Positions 54,201-63,212 of a stretch of 64,000 bases of DNA are shown piece after piece; position 1 is the first letter of the stretch, and every line of letters begins with the position of its first letter. The stretch is from positions 2,356,001 to 2,420,000 of the forward strand of contig NZ_AP025943.1 in NCBI RefSeq assembly GCF_026072915.1, given 5' to 3'. Position numbers and translations under genes: made by a program. This DNA comes from Akkermansia biwaensis. Its GTDB lineage: Bacteria > Verrucomicrobiota > Verrucomicrobiia > Verrucomicrobiales > Akkermansiaceae. A model generated the notes under the pieces. That model was not told the origin of the DNA. It did no database searches and worked only from the letters and a program-made list of their open reading frames with translations.

Positions 54201-54217
54201 GGCGGATTAAGAATCCG
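54201..54217. repeat. Inverted repeat copy B (gene-distal), PEP-CTERM locus 2
   Basis: The sequence GGCGGATTAAGAATCCG is the exact reverse complement of copy A over 17 bases, including the central AAG versus CTT. With the next two bases the copy becomes an 8-3-8 palindrome. Confidence 0.85.
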
Positions 54218-54605
54218 CCGCGGCATTGAAAATTCTCTGTAAGATCAGGAACTGTATTGGGTTGTGCATAATTATGGAATATAAAAACCATGGATAATTA
54301 ATTCCTGAAAAACAAGATGGAGAATTTATCAGTATGTTAAATGTCCATGAATTAACCTTAAATAAATTTTGGAATGGAGCCCTTATACCCGGAAACCGGG
54401 CCGGGAAAGGGAAAAAAGAAGGAGATGAAGAAAGAATCCCCGCCGCCCGGCATCATGCGGCGGAAATGGCAGGGGATAATTCCTTGAGTTCCTGTCCCGG
54501 AATTATAAAGCGCCTTTAGCGGAAAGGAGGGGAAAAGGGCCGTTCTGCCCGGCAGGACCGGAAAGAAAGGGGAAATTCGTTTCTCCGCATTACCGGAAAG
54601 AAAAA

Positions 54606-54633
54606 TCCCCGGCAAGTTGTACTTGCCGGGGGA
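54606..54633 (-). terminator. Strong intrinsic terminator of the RND efflux operon
   Basis: CCCCGGCAAGT and ACTTGCCGGGG form a perfect 11-bp stem with a TGT loop, followed on the minus strand by ATTTTTCTTT. It lies about 46 bases past the last gene of the RND operon. Confidence 0.85.
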
Positions 54634-54678
54634 TGAAAGAACAGTCAAAAAATCCCCCATTTTGAGGGACATCCTTTT

Positions 54679-56112
54679 TTATCGCCTGGAAGGGCCGTCC
54701 ATGATAGCCTTGTGGCTCATGTTCCAGCCGCCGCCCAGTGCCGTGTACAGGGATACCAGCGTGCTGGCGTGCTGATAGTAATACTGGGAGAGCTGGATCT
54801 GGGCCGGATACAGGTTCTGCTGGGCGTACAGCACTTCAATGTAGTTGGAAAGGCCGGTGCGGTAGCGTTCGAAGGAAAGCTTCACGGCCGTGTGGTAGGC
54901 TTCCACGGCTTCGGACTGGATGGCCGTAATGTCGCGGAGCTTGGTGCGCTGGATCAGCGTGCTGGAGACTTCGGACAGGGCATTGAGCACGGTCTGTTCG
55001 TAATCGTTCTTGGCTGCCAGGAATTCCGCCTTGGCCGCCTTTTCAGAGGCCGTGAGCCTGCCCGCCTGGAAGAGGGGCCCCGTCAGGTTGGCTCCAATGC
55101 CCCAGCCGCCGCGGCGTCCCTGCACATGGCGCAGGTCGCTGGAGGCGATGCCTCCGGCAGCCGTCAGGGAGATGGTCGGGAAGTAGTCCGCAATGGCCGC
55201 ACCTACGTCGGCATTGGCGGCGCGGAGCTGGTATTCGCTCTGGCGCACGTCGGGCCTTCTGGAAAGGATATAGGCCGGGATGCCGGCGGGAACCTTGATA
55301 TTGTAGGAAATGTCGCGGAGGCTTCCGGAGCGGCGGATGTGGCCGGGAGCGCGTCCCGCCAGGGCGGAGACGGCGTTTTCCAGATTGGCTATTTGCGCCT
55401 CAATGGCGGGAATCTGCGCCTGGGAGGAGGCCAGGGCGGCCTTGGCGGAAGATACCTGGAGCTTGTCGCCCACCTGGCCTTCCAGCTGTTCGTCGAACAG
55501 GCGGAGGCATTCGGAGTAGGATTCCACGGACTTCTGCACGATGGCGAGCTGTTCGTCCAGCTGGAGGAGCTGGAGATAGGAGTCGGCCACCTGGCGGAGC
55601 AGGGAGAGCATCAGGGCACGCTGGCCTTCTTCGGAAGCGAGGTAATCCGCGCGCGCCGCTTCCGTCAGACGGCGGGTCTTGCCCCAGATGTCCAGCTCCC
55701 AGGAGATGCCGCCGTCAATCATGCCGGGCGTCAGCGTGGTGCCCGTGGTCTGCACGATGTTGCCGCTGGTGTAGTTGGCCCCCTTGCTGAGGCCGCCGGC
55801 GTAGTCCGCCCACGGGAAGAGCGGGGCTTCCGTCACGGTGATGTACTGGCGTGCCTTTTCCACGCGCGCCATGGCGGCCTTCAGGTCGCGGTTGTTGTTG
55901 TAGGTGTCCGTCAGAAGGTCTTGAAGGTCCTTGTTCTTGAACACCTTCCACCAGGGGAGGTCCGCGATGGACTCCGTGGATGCTCCGGCGCCCCTGAATG
56001 CCGCGGGCATGGGCATGTCCACGGGCTTGAAGTCGGGGCCCATCATGCATGAGGAAGCCGTTACGGCGGTCCCGAGCAGAATGAGGCGTGTGATGTATTG
56101 GTTCGGTCGCAT
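54679..56112 (-). CDS. Outer-membrane efflux lipoprotein (OprM/NodT type)
   Basis: This 477-residue lipoprotein is the outer-membrane channel of a tripartite RND pump. The N-terminus has a signal with lipobox-like ASSC, then MMGPDFKPVDMPMPAAF. The two repeat halves of the trimeric beta-barrel/alpha-barrel fold are present with AQIPAIEAQIANLENAVSAL and SYQLRAANADVGAAIADYFP-like blocks, and the end has STLIQRTKLRDIT and RYRTGLSNYIEVLYAQQNLY. It is the last gene of the three-gene operon. Confidence 0.92.
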   Translation of the reverse strand: MRPNQYITRLILLGTAVTASSCMMGPDFKPVDMPMPAAFRGAGASTESIADLPWWKVFKNKDLQDLLTDTYNNNRDLKAAMARVEKARQYITVTEAPLFPWADYAGGLSKGANYTSGNIVQTTGTTLTPGMIDGGISWELDIWGKTRRLTEAARADYLASEEGQRALMLSLLRQVADSYLQLLQLDEQLAIVQKSVESYSECLRLFDEQLEGQVGDKLQVSSAKAALASSQAQIPAIEAQIANLENAVSALAGRAPGHIRRSGSLRDISYNIKVPAGIPAYILSRRPDVRQSEYQLRAANADVGAAIADYFPTISLTAAGGIASSDLRHVQGRRGGWGIGANLTGPLFQAGRLTASEKAAKAEFLAAKNDYEQTVLNALSEVSSTLIQRTKLRDITAIQSEAVEAYHTAVKLSFERYRTGLSNYIEVLYAQQNLYPAQIQLSQYYYQHASTLVSLYTALGGGWNMSHKAIMDGPSRR

Positions 56113-56149
56113 ATGCGTATATCTGTTTTAAATGTATTCAGGGGCCTTG

Positions 56150-59100
56150 TCAGCCTTTCAGTGATTCATGGGCTTCATGAAAGAGGTGCTTGCGGGCGAT
56201 GATTTCATCCGGATCATCCGTTTCCACGGTCTTCCGGGCGATGCGCACGCGGAAGAGCTTCATGATGAAGTAGAAGGAACTCGGAATGAGGAAGATGCCC
56301 ACGACTGTCGCCATCGTCATCCCGGCGATCACCACGATCCCGATGATGTTGCGGGAGTAGGCTCCGGAACCGGAGGCGATGGCCAGCGGCACGCAGCCCA
56401 GGATGAAGGCGAAGGAGGTCATCAGGATGGGACGCAGGCGGATTCTGGCCGCGGAAAGCGTGGCTTCCATCAGCGTCTTGCCGCGCTCCATCTCAATGAC
56501 CGCGAATTCCACGATCAGAATGGCGTTCTTGGCCGCCAGCCCGATGAGCATCACCAGGCCGATCTGGGCGTACAGGTTCAGTTCATAGCCGAACCAGTAC
56601 AGGCCGAGGAAGGCGCCCAGGGCCGCAATCGGCACCGTCATGAAAATACTGAGCGGAAGGGCCCAGCGTTCATACAGAGCCGCCAGGATCAGGAACACGA
56701 AGATGGAGGAGAGCATGAAAATCTGCACAATGTTGATGCCGTTCTGGATTTTCTGTTCCTGATAGCTCATGTCCGCGTAACTGTAGCCCATGTCCGTAGG
56801 CATGCAGGCTTCGAACGTCTTTTGCAGGGCCTCCATGGCCTGGGAGTTGGAGAAGCCCATGGCCGGAGTGACCATGAGTTTGGATGAGTTGTACAGATTC
56901 TGGCGCAGCAGGAATTCCGGTCCCTTGGTGTTCGTGATCTTGACGAGCGTGGAGAGGGGTACGGAACTGCCCGTGTCGTTCTTCACGTAGAAGTTCTTGA
57001 GCATGTCCGTTCCGTTCCGGTCGTCGCCCTGGGCCTGGATGTACACCTGCCATTGCTGGCCGTACAGCGTGATGTAGTTGATGAACAGGGAGCCCATGTA
57101 CGCCTGGAGCAAGTTGTTGGCCTCGCTGATGCTGACGCCCAGCGTGGCGCATTTTTCCTCGTCCAGCCGCACGTCCTTTTGGTCCACGGCAAAGGACATG
57201 ACGCTGCGCACGCTGCCGTTATGGAGAGGATCGAAAATCGGAAGCTTGCTGGCCTCCTTCACGAAGATGTCCGTCTGTTCGGCCAGGTATTCCGTTCCCT
57301 TGCCGTCGCGGTCTTCCAGCATGAAGGTGACGCCGTTGGCGGAACCCACCCCCGCAATGGCCGGAGGCTGGAAGCACATGGTGACGCCTTCGGAAACCTT
57401 GGTGCTCAATAGTCTGTTCAGCTCGGCGGTAATCGCCTTGGCGCTTTGGTCCGGATTGGGGCGTTCCTCCCAGGGCTTCAGCATCACGAAGAAGAAGGCG
57501 TTGTTCGTGCTCTGCACGCCGGTAAGAAGGCTGAACCCGGAGATGGCGATCACGTCCTGGACGTTCGGGTTCTGCCGGATCAGTTCGCTGACCCTGTCCG
57601 CGGCGGCGGTCGTGAGCTGGAGGGAGCGCGCTTCCGGCATGATCAGGGCGGAGAACAGGTAGCCCTGGTCTTCGTCCGGCAGGAAGCCGTTCGGAATGTG
57701 CTTGGCTACGGGGATGATGGCGTACGCGATCAGGGCCAGCAGGGGAATGGAAATGATGAGCTTCCTGGTCAGGAAGTGGCATATCTTCGTGTAGCCGCTG
57801 GCAGTGGCGTCATAGCCCCGGTTGAAGACGCGGTAGAAGAATTTCAGGGGGCCGCCCTTGTTCGGGTCCTTGGGCTTGAGCAGGATGGCGGACAGGGCCG
57901 GCGAGAGCGTCAGCGCGTTGAACGCGGAAATCAGCATGGAAATGGCGATGGTCACGGCGAACTGCTGGAACAGCGTGCCCGTGATGCCGGGAAGGAGCAG
58001 GGACGGCAGGAACACCGCCGCCAGTACGAGGGCAATGGCGATGACCGGGCCGGACACTTCCTCCATGGCGGCGAAAGCCGCCTGGCGCGGCGTCAGGCCG
58101 CGCTCCATGTGGGATTCCACGGCTTCCACCACCACGATGGCGTCGTCCACCACCAGGCCGATGGCCAGCACCATGCCCATCAGGCAGATGGTGTTCAGCG
58201 TGAAGCCCAGCAGCGGGAACAGCGCGAAGGTGGCGATGATGGAGACCGGCACGGCGATGGCGGGAATCAGGGTGGCGCGCCAGCCCTGCAGGAAGACGAA
58301 TACCACCAGCACCACGAGGAGGAGGGCTTCCACCAGCGTGTGCTCGATTTCCACGATGGAGGCGCGCACGGCCAGCGTGGTGTCCAGCGTCATGTTGTAT
58401 TCCATGCCGGGCGGGAAGCTGCGGGAACGTTCTTCAAAAAGCTTTTTCAGGGCGTCCACCGTATTGATGGCGTTGGAGCCGGGGGCCGCATACACGGCGA
58501 TGGCGCCGGAATCCTTCCCGTTGTACTTGCTGGATACGTTGTAGGTCTGGGAGCCCAGTTCCACCTTGGCGATGTCCTTCAGGTAGAGCAGCTTGTTTCC
58601 GTTGGCACGGATGATGATGTCGCCGAATTCCTCAGCGGTCTTCAGGCGTCCCTTGGTCTGGATGCTGTACGTGAATTCCGTTCCGGGAGGCGCCGGTTCC
58701 GCGCCGATCTGGCCGGCGGGAATCACGGTATTCTGTTCACGGATGGCGGCCTGAACTTCTCCCACGGAGATGTTTTGGGCGGCCATCTTGGTGGTGTCCA
58801 ACCAGATGCGCATGGCATAGCGGCCCGCGCCGAACACCTGCACATCGCCCACGCCGGGGACGCGTTTGACGGGGTCCACCAGGCTCACGTAGGCGTAATT
58901 ACTCAGGAAAATGGCGTTCAGGCTGTCATCCGGGGAGTACAGGTTGAGCACGGCCAGCGGGCTGCCCGTGGACTGGGTGATGGTGATGCCCATCTGGGCC
59001 ACTTCCGACGGGAGCTGGGCGGTGGCCTGGCCGTAGCGCATGTAGGCCAGCGTCTGGTCCATGTTCGGGTCCGTCCCTACTTCAAAGACGATGCTCAGGG

Positions 59101-59365
59101 AGCAGATGCCGTTGTTGGCGTTCGTGGAAGTCATGTAATCCATGCCCACCACGCCGGAAATGGACTGTTCCAGCGGGGAGGCTACGGAGTTGGCCACCGT
59201 TTCCGCATTGGCGCCCGGATAGGTCGCCTGCATCTTGATGGTGGGCGGGACGATGTTCGGGTACTGCTCAATGGGGAGTCCCAGCAGGGCCAGGCCGCCG
59301 AGCAGGATCATCACGATCGAAATGACGATGGCGATGGTCGGGTGTTTGATGAAAAAGCTGGACAT
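56150..59365 (-). CDS. RND multidrug efflux transporter, AcrB/MexB type
   Basis: This 1071-residue inner-membrane proton antiporter has 12 helices and two large periplasmic loops. The HAE1 signatures are present: FFIKHPTIAIVISIVMILLG, the TM4 acidic pair in GLVVDDAIVVVEAVESHM and the TM10 lysine in LAAKNAILIVEFAVIEME, with GTLFQQFAVTIAISMLISAFNALTL in the middle. It fits the family in length. The gene is in an operon with the periplasmic adaptor upstream and the outer-membrane channel downstream. Substrates are not predictable. Confidence 0.95.
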   Translation of the reverse strand: MSSFFIKHPTIAIVISIVMILLGGLALLGLPIEQYPNIVPPTIKMQATYPGANAETVANSVASPLEQSISGVVGMDYMTSTNANNGICSLSIVFEVGTDPNMDQTLAYMRYGQATAQLPSEVAQMGITITQSTGSPLAVLNLYSPDDSLNAIFLSNYAYVSLVDPVKRVPGVGDVQVFGAGRYAMRIWLDTTKMAAQNISVGEVQAAIREQNTVIPAGQIGAEPAPPGTEFTYSIQTKGRLKTAEEFGDIIIRANGNKLLYLKDIAKVELGSQTYNVSSKYNGKDSGAIAVYAAPGSNAINTVDALKKLFEERSRSFPPGMEYNMTLDTTLAVRASIVEIEHTLVEALLLVVLVVFVFLQGWRATLIPAIAVPVSIIATFALFPLLGFTLNTICLMGMVLAIGLVVDDAIVVVEAVESHMERGLTPRQAAFAAMEEVSGPVIAIALVLAAVFLPSLLLPGITGTLFQQFAVTIAISMLISAFNALTLSPALSAILLKPKDPNKGGPLKFFYRVFNRGYDATASGYTKICHFLTRKLIISIPLLALIAYAIIPVAKHIPNGFLPDEDQGYLFSALIMPEARSLQLTTAAADRVSELIRQNPNVQDVIAISGFSLLTGVQSTNNAFFFVMLKPWEERPNPDQSAKAITAELNRLLSTKVSEGVTMCFQPPAIAGVGSANGVTFMLEDRDGKGTEYLAEQTDIFVKEASKLPIFDPLHNGSVRSVMSFAVDQKDVRLDEEKCATLGVSISEANNLLQAYMGSLFINYITLYGQQWQVYIQAQGDDRNGTDMLKNFYVKNDTGSSVPLSTLVKITNTKGPEFLLRQNLYNSSKLMVTPAMGFSNSQAMEALQKTFEACMPTDMGYSYADMSYQEQKIQNGINIVQIFMLSSIFVFLILAALYERWALPLSIFMTVPIAALGAFLGLYWFGYELNLYAQIGLVMLIGLAAKNAILIVEFAVIEMERGKTLMEATLSAARIRLRPILMTSFAFILGCVPLAIASGSGAYSRNIIGIVVIAGMTMATVVGIFLIPSSFYFIMKLFRVRIARKTVETDDPDEIIARKHLFHEAHESLKG

Positions 59366-59427
59366 GGTGTTAGATCATGGAATTGCGCGGAAGAGCGGCG
59401 GGGAATGCGGCTTCTCCGGAAAGAATG

Positions 59428-60693
59428 TTATTTGGAGGCCGGCTGGGCGTTGTCGTGGTGCATGCCTTCCGGAGTTTTGGCCTTTTCAAAGGACTGGGCG
59501 CCTACGGAGGGCATGACGGGCTGGGAGACGACATGCTTGTAGGGAGTCGGGTTGACAGGGGCTTGTCCCTGTAATCTGGCAGCCTGCTGAATGCCTTCCA
59601 CCACAATGGGGCTGTCCTTCGTGAACGTGGAATTGGGCATCGGAATAATGTCGATCACCTGCATGCCGTCAACGACGGGTCCGGTCTGCACCACCTGCAT
59701 ATGGGGAATGTTCTTGTCGTCCAGATAGACGATGAATTTGGCGCTCTGGTTGGACAGGATGGAGCGTGGCGGAACCAGCGTGGCGTTTTTCAGGATTTTC
59801 ACGGTGGCCTGGATGCGGACGAACATGCCGGGGCGCAGGATCAGATTCGGGTTGGGAATGTGGCCGACGACGTTGATGGTGGCCGTCTGGGTGTCCACAT
59901 TGCGGTCGGCCGCCACGGAGTAGCCTTGCTGGGGGTAAAGGGTGCCGTTGGGAAGGATGACGTTGAATTTGAATCCCTTTTTACCGTTGGAACTTTCATC
60001 CAGAGAACTGAGGTCCAGGAAATCCTTGTCGCTGGGGTTGAAGTCCACGCGGATGGGGTCAATGGCGGAAATCGTGGTCAGCGGCGTGGGGCTGGAGGGA
60101 GTGAGCAGGTTGCCGATGGAGGGAGTTGCCAGGCCGGCCAGGCCGGAAATGGGGGCCGTAATCGTCGTGAACTTGAGATTGATCCTGGCCTGGTCCACCT
60201 GCGCTTTCGCCGTGGCGATGGCAGCTTCCGTTTCCTGAACCTGCTGCAAGGCGTCGTCCAGCTGCTTGCGGCTGACGGACCCGGACTTGACCAGCGGTGT
60301 ATAGCGTTCCACGTCCAGCTGGTATTTCTTCAGCGTGGCTTCATATTGCTCCAGGCGGCCCTGGGCCTGTTCCAGCGTTGCCTGGAAGGGGCGCGGGTCA
60401 ATCTGGAAAAGCGTCTGTCCCTTCTTGACGTAGGCGCCGTCCTTGTAATCCTTGGAAAGCAGGTAGCCCGTCACCTGGGAGCGGATTTCCGCGTCTTCCG
60501 TGCCGCGCAGGTTGCCTATCCATATCGCCTTGATCGGCACGTCTTCGGTCACCAGCTTGGTTACCTGCACGTCGGGAACGAGAGCCTGCGGTTGGCCGGC
60601 GCCGGCATCCTTTTTTTCACAGGAACTTAAAATTATCACCGGAGAGCACAGGAGAATGGTTGTGGCGGCAATCGTCAAAGGCTTGTTGTACAT
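59428..60693 (-). CDS. Periplasmic adaptor protein of RND pump (AcrA/MexA type)
   Basis: This 421-residue lipoprotein has a signal peptide with lipobox LSSC, then the biotinyl-lipoyl-like segment VTGYLLSKDYKDGAYVKKGQ and a coiled-coil hairpin (TLEQAQGRLEQYEATLKKYQ). A second lipoyl-like half includes NLKFTTITAPISGLAGLA, and beta-barrel and membrane-proximal domains follow (ILRPGMFVRIQATV). ATG 60693 gives a standard lipoprotein start; an in-frame extension to 61203 is rejected as it would overlap the next gene. It is the first gene of the operon. AT-rich sequence upstream (60780-60880) is a likely promoter region, but no repressor gene is adjacent. Confidence 0.92.
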   Translation of the reverse strand: MYNKPLTIAATTILLCSPVIILSSCEKKDAGAGQPQALVPDVQVTKLVTEDVPIKAIWIGNLRGTEDAEIRSQVTGYLLSKDYKDGAYVKKGQTLFQIDPRPFQATLEQAQGRLEQYEATLKKYQLDVERYTPLVKSGSVSRKQLDDALQQVQETEAAIATAKAQVDQARINLKFTTITAPISGLAGLATPSIGNLLTPSSPTPLTTISAIDPIRVDFNPSDKDFLDLSSLDESSNGKKGFKFNVILPNGTLYPQQGYSVAADRNVDTQTATINVVGHIPNPNLILRPGMFVRIQATVKILKNATLVPPRSILSNQSAKFIVYLDDKNIPHMQVVQTGPVVDGMQVIDIIPMPNSTFTKDSPIVVEGIQQAARLQGQAPVNPTPYKHVVSQPVMPSVGAQSFEKAKTPEGMHHDNAQPASK

Positions 60694-60920
60694 AAATGAA
60701 CGCGGTTGTTTACAAACTGGATTGCCGGAAAGTGCGGCAAGTCGCACGAATTTTGCTTCTTTTTTGCCGAAAGTCAACGCAAAGATATGTCCTCTTCTAT
60801 GTGAAATATATGTAACATTATTATAATGAATAAATAAAATAATTGAACAAATGTATAATATGTTGTTCCTTGCCGTGATGATGACAGAGAGAGCGGCGAA
60901 TGGCGGTTTTCCGCTTGCAT
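60694..60920. promoter_or_regulatory. AT-rich promoter region of the RND operon
   Basis: The 227 bases between the adaptor gene and the M3 peptidase are AT-rich at 60780-60870. AACAA and TTGTT form outer arms of an imperfect palindrome near 60844-60866. No -35/-10 pair is certain, but a minus-strand promoter is expected here. Confidence 0.4.
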
Positions 60921-63092
60921 TCAGGAGGTCAGCCGTCTTTTGCGGAGCATGGCGTCCATGTTCGGCTTTCTCCCCATGAAATCGGTGAACTGCTGCATAG
61001 GTGGGACCGTGAATCCCTTTTCCAGGATGGCTTTCCGGAATTTTCCGGCGGTTTCCCTGTTCAGCAGTCCCGAATGTTCGAAAGCCTCGAAAATGTCCTT
61101 GTCCAGAACCTCCGCCCAGCGGTAGGAGAAATAAAAGGAGGCATAGCCGGAAGAAGAGGCGAACAAATGGCGCGCCGTCCTCAGCCTGCCGGCCTGCCTG
61201 CAATCCTTGAAATACTCCAGGTCTCCCGCCACGATGGAATCCGCATCATCCAGGGAGCCTGCCGCAAACCGTTCCGGCTCCATGTGGACGGCCAGGTCCG
61301 TTTTCGCATACAGAAGCTGTGAAACCAGCGTGATGGCGGGCGTGTTGCCGCGGGATTCCTCCAGAGAGCGCAGCATGTCTTCCGGGATGGGCTGTCCCGT
61401 TCGTTCATGCCGGGCGAAACTTCTCAAAATATCAGGATGGGAACACCAGTTTTCCATGAACTGGGAGGGGACTTCCACGAAGTCCTGCGGAACGTTGGTG
61501 CCGGACAGGGAAGGGATGGAAACCCGGGAAAACATCAGATGCAGCAGATGGCCGAATTCATGGAAAAGAATCCTGACCTCCCTGTGGGAAAGAAGAACCG
61601 GTTCCCCATCCGCGGGTTTCTGCACATTCAGGCAGACCATTCCCAGGCGCGGTTTGCCGGGCCTGCCGTCCGCAGGAGGTGCGCCTGCATCCAGCGGTGA
61701 CATCCACGCTCCGGCCCGCTTGTTGCTGCGGGCGAAAATATCCAGGTAAAAATACCCCAGCCGTTCTTCCTTGCCGTCGTCAATGGCGAAAAAGCGGACG
61801 TCTGGATTCCAGACCTCCGCCTCTCCGCCTTTTTCCGGCCCGGAAATGCCGGTCAATGGCTTCCGGACAGGAAGCTCCGTTACGCGGATGCCGTACAATT
61901 GTTCCGCCACGCCAAAGAGTCCGGCCATGACGCGGGGAAGGGGGAAATAATGCCGCAGCTCTTCCCGGTCCAGGCGGAAGCGCTCTTCCGCCTGGAGATT
62001 GGCGTAGTAAGCCGTGTCCCAGGGGTGCAGGCGGACCTCTTTATTCCCTGTAAGCCGTGCTTTGGCCTGGCGCAGGGACTCCATTTCCCTGAAAAACGGC
62101 TCCTTCACCCTGTCCAGAAGTCCGTTGACGAACCGCATGGCCTCTTCTCCGTTTCCGGCCATGCTCTGTTGCAGCGCATAATCGGAATACGTCCTGTAGC
62201 CGCACAACTGCGCTTTCTCGCTGCGCAGGGAAAGCATTTGCCTGACGACCGGTTCCGTGTCGTAGCTGTCCGTAGCCAGGGTTTGAAGATGTTCCCACAA
62301 ATCCTTGCGGATTTTTTCACTCCGCACCTTCTCCATCACCCGCCCGGCAGCGGCGGAATCCAGGGTGAACGTCCAGCCGGGGCCGGTTTCTCCGGGATGG
62401 CGGGAGCGGAATTCCTGCGCCGCCTGTCGCAGCGTTGTCCGGCTCAGGCCGTCCAGGGCGTCGGCGTCGCGTACTGTCCAGCCCCAGTTCTTCCGGGCGT
62501 CCATGTACAGATTGTTGAAACGCTGGGCACACAGGGCCAGCTCCCTGTCAATGACTTCCAGCCTGGCGCGCTTTCCGGGCGGCAGGTCCGCCCCGTTGTC
62601 CCGGAAGCTCTGCATGCACAGTTCCATGTAGCGTTTTCTTTCAGGGTCCGCAACCGCATCGCCCAGCCGGGCATGGGCGGTTTTCAGGGTATTCCACAGG
62701 GACTGGTTTTTGGTGAGGGAAGAATGGAATGCGACTGCGAGCGGGGTGGCCTCATCCATGGCCTTCCGGATGGAATCACTGTCGCACAGGCTTTTCAGGG
62801 CATATGCCTTGGCCATCGGCTCCGTCAGGGAAACATTGACCTCTTCTAGTGCGCCGAACGTATTTTCATACGTTATTTCTTCCGGAGCGGTGCGGCAGAT
62901 CCGGTCCACTGCTTCATGGGCGCGCCGTATGGCTTCCTTCATGTCCGGCTGCAGGCGGTCCGCTGCCAGGGCGCTCCAGCGGATGGGGCGTGAAGTATCC
63001 AGAAAGGGATGGGCCGGAGACGCGGCAATGCAGGGAACCAGGCTGGAAAGGATCAGTGGAAGAAAAGCGCGGAACAGGCGGATGCGGAGCAT
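60921..63092 (-). CDS. Exported M3 family oligopeptidase
   Basis: This 723-residue zinc metallopeptidase of family M3 cleaves short peptides. It has a signal peptide (RLFRAFLPLILSSLVPCIAA) and the zinc motif ILFHEFGHLLHLM (HExxH), followed by the third ligand region VEVPSQFMENWCSHPDIL. Other M3 blocks are AYYANLQAEERFRLDREELR, LGYFYLDIFARSNKRAGAW and SGYASFYFSYRWAEVLDKDIFE. It is probably periplasmic, unlike the cytoplasmic E. coli members. ATG 63092 is chosen; an open extension to 63974 is antisense to the next gene and is rejected. Confidence 0.9.
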   Translation of the reverse strand: MLRIRLFRAFLPLILSSLVPCIAASPAHPFLDTSRPIRWSALAADRLQPDMKEAIRRAHEAVDRICRTAPEEITYENTFGALEEVNVSLTEPMAKAYALKSLCDSDSIRKAMDEATPLAVAFHSSLTKNQSLWNTLKTAHARLGDAVADPERKRYMELCMQSFRDNGADLPPGKRARLEVIDRELALCAQRFNNLYMDARKNWGWTVRDADALDGLSRTTLRQAAQEFRSRHPGETGPGWTFTLDSAAAGRVMEKVRSEKIRKDLWEHLQTLATDSYDTEPVVRQMLSLRSEKAQLCGYRTYSDYALQQSMAGNGEEAMRFVNGLLDRVKEPFFREMESLRQAKARLTGNKEVRLHPWDTAYYANLQAEERFRLDREELRHYFPLPRVMAGLFGVAEQLYGIRVTELPVRKPLTGISGPEKGGEAEVWNPDVRFFAIDDGKEERLGYFYLDIFARSNKRAGAWMSPLDAGAPPADGRPGKPRLGMVCLNVQKPADGEPVLLSHREVRILFHEFGHLLHLMFSRVSIPSLSGTNVPQDFVEVPSQFMENWCSHPDILRSFARHERTGQPIPEDMLRSLEESRGNTPAITLVSQLLYAKTDLAVHMEPERFAAGSLDDADSIVAGDLEYFKDCRQAGRLRTARHLFASSSGYASFYFSYRWAEVLDKDIFEAFEHSGLLNRETAGKFRKAILEKGFTVPPMQQFTDFMGRKPNMDAMLRKRRLTS

Positions 63093-63212
63093 GTGTTCCA
63101 CTTTAATGAATGCCTTCCCTTCATTCAAGCGTCGCGCTTTTTGTGTCTGCAAACGGCGGGAGGCCGGGACCGCCCTTGAATGCTGGCCCCTTTGCATGTA
63201 TGAAGAAATGCG

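Larger units (their letters stand above)
53979..54678. other. Upstream region of PEP-CTERM gene 2 with paired inverted repeats
   Basis: No gene is supported in these 700 bases. Two perfect inverted repeats lie at 54039-54055 and 54201-54217 with a 145-base AT-rich spacer. The remainder is AT-rich and then rises in GC near the RND operon terminator at 54606-54633. A short plus-strand frame at 54334-54519 has no features. Confidence 0.6.
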
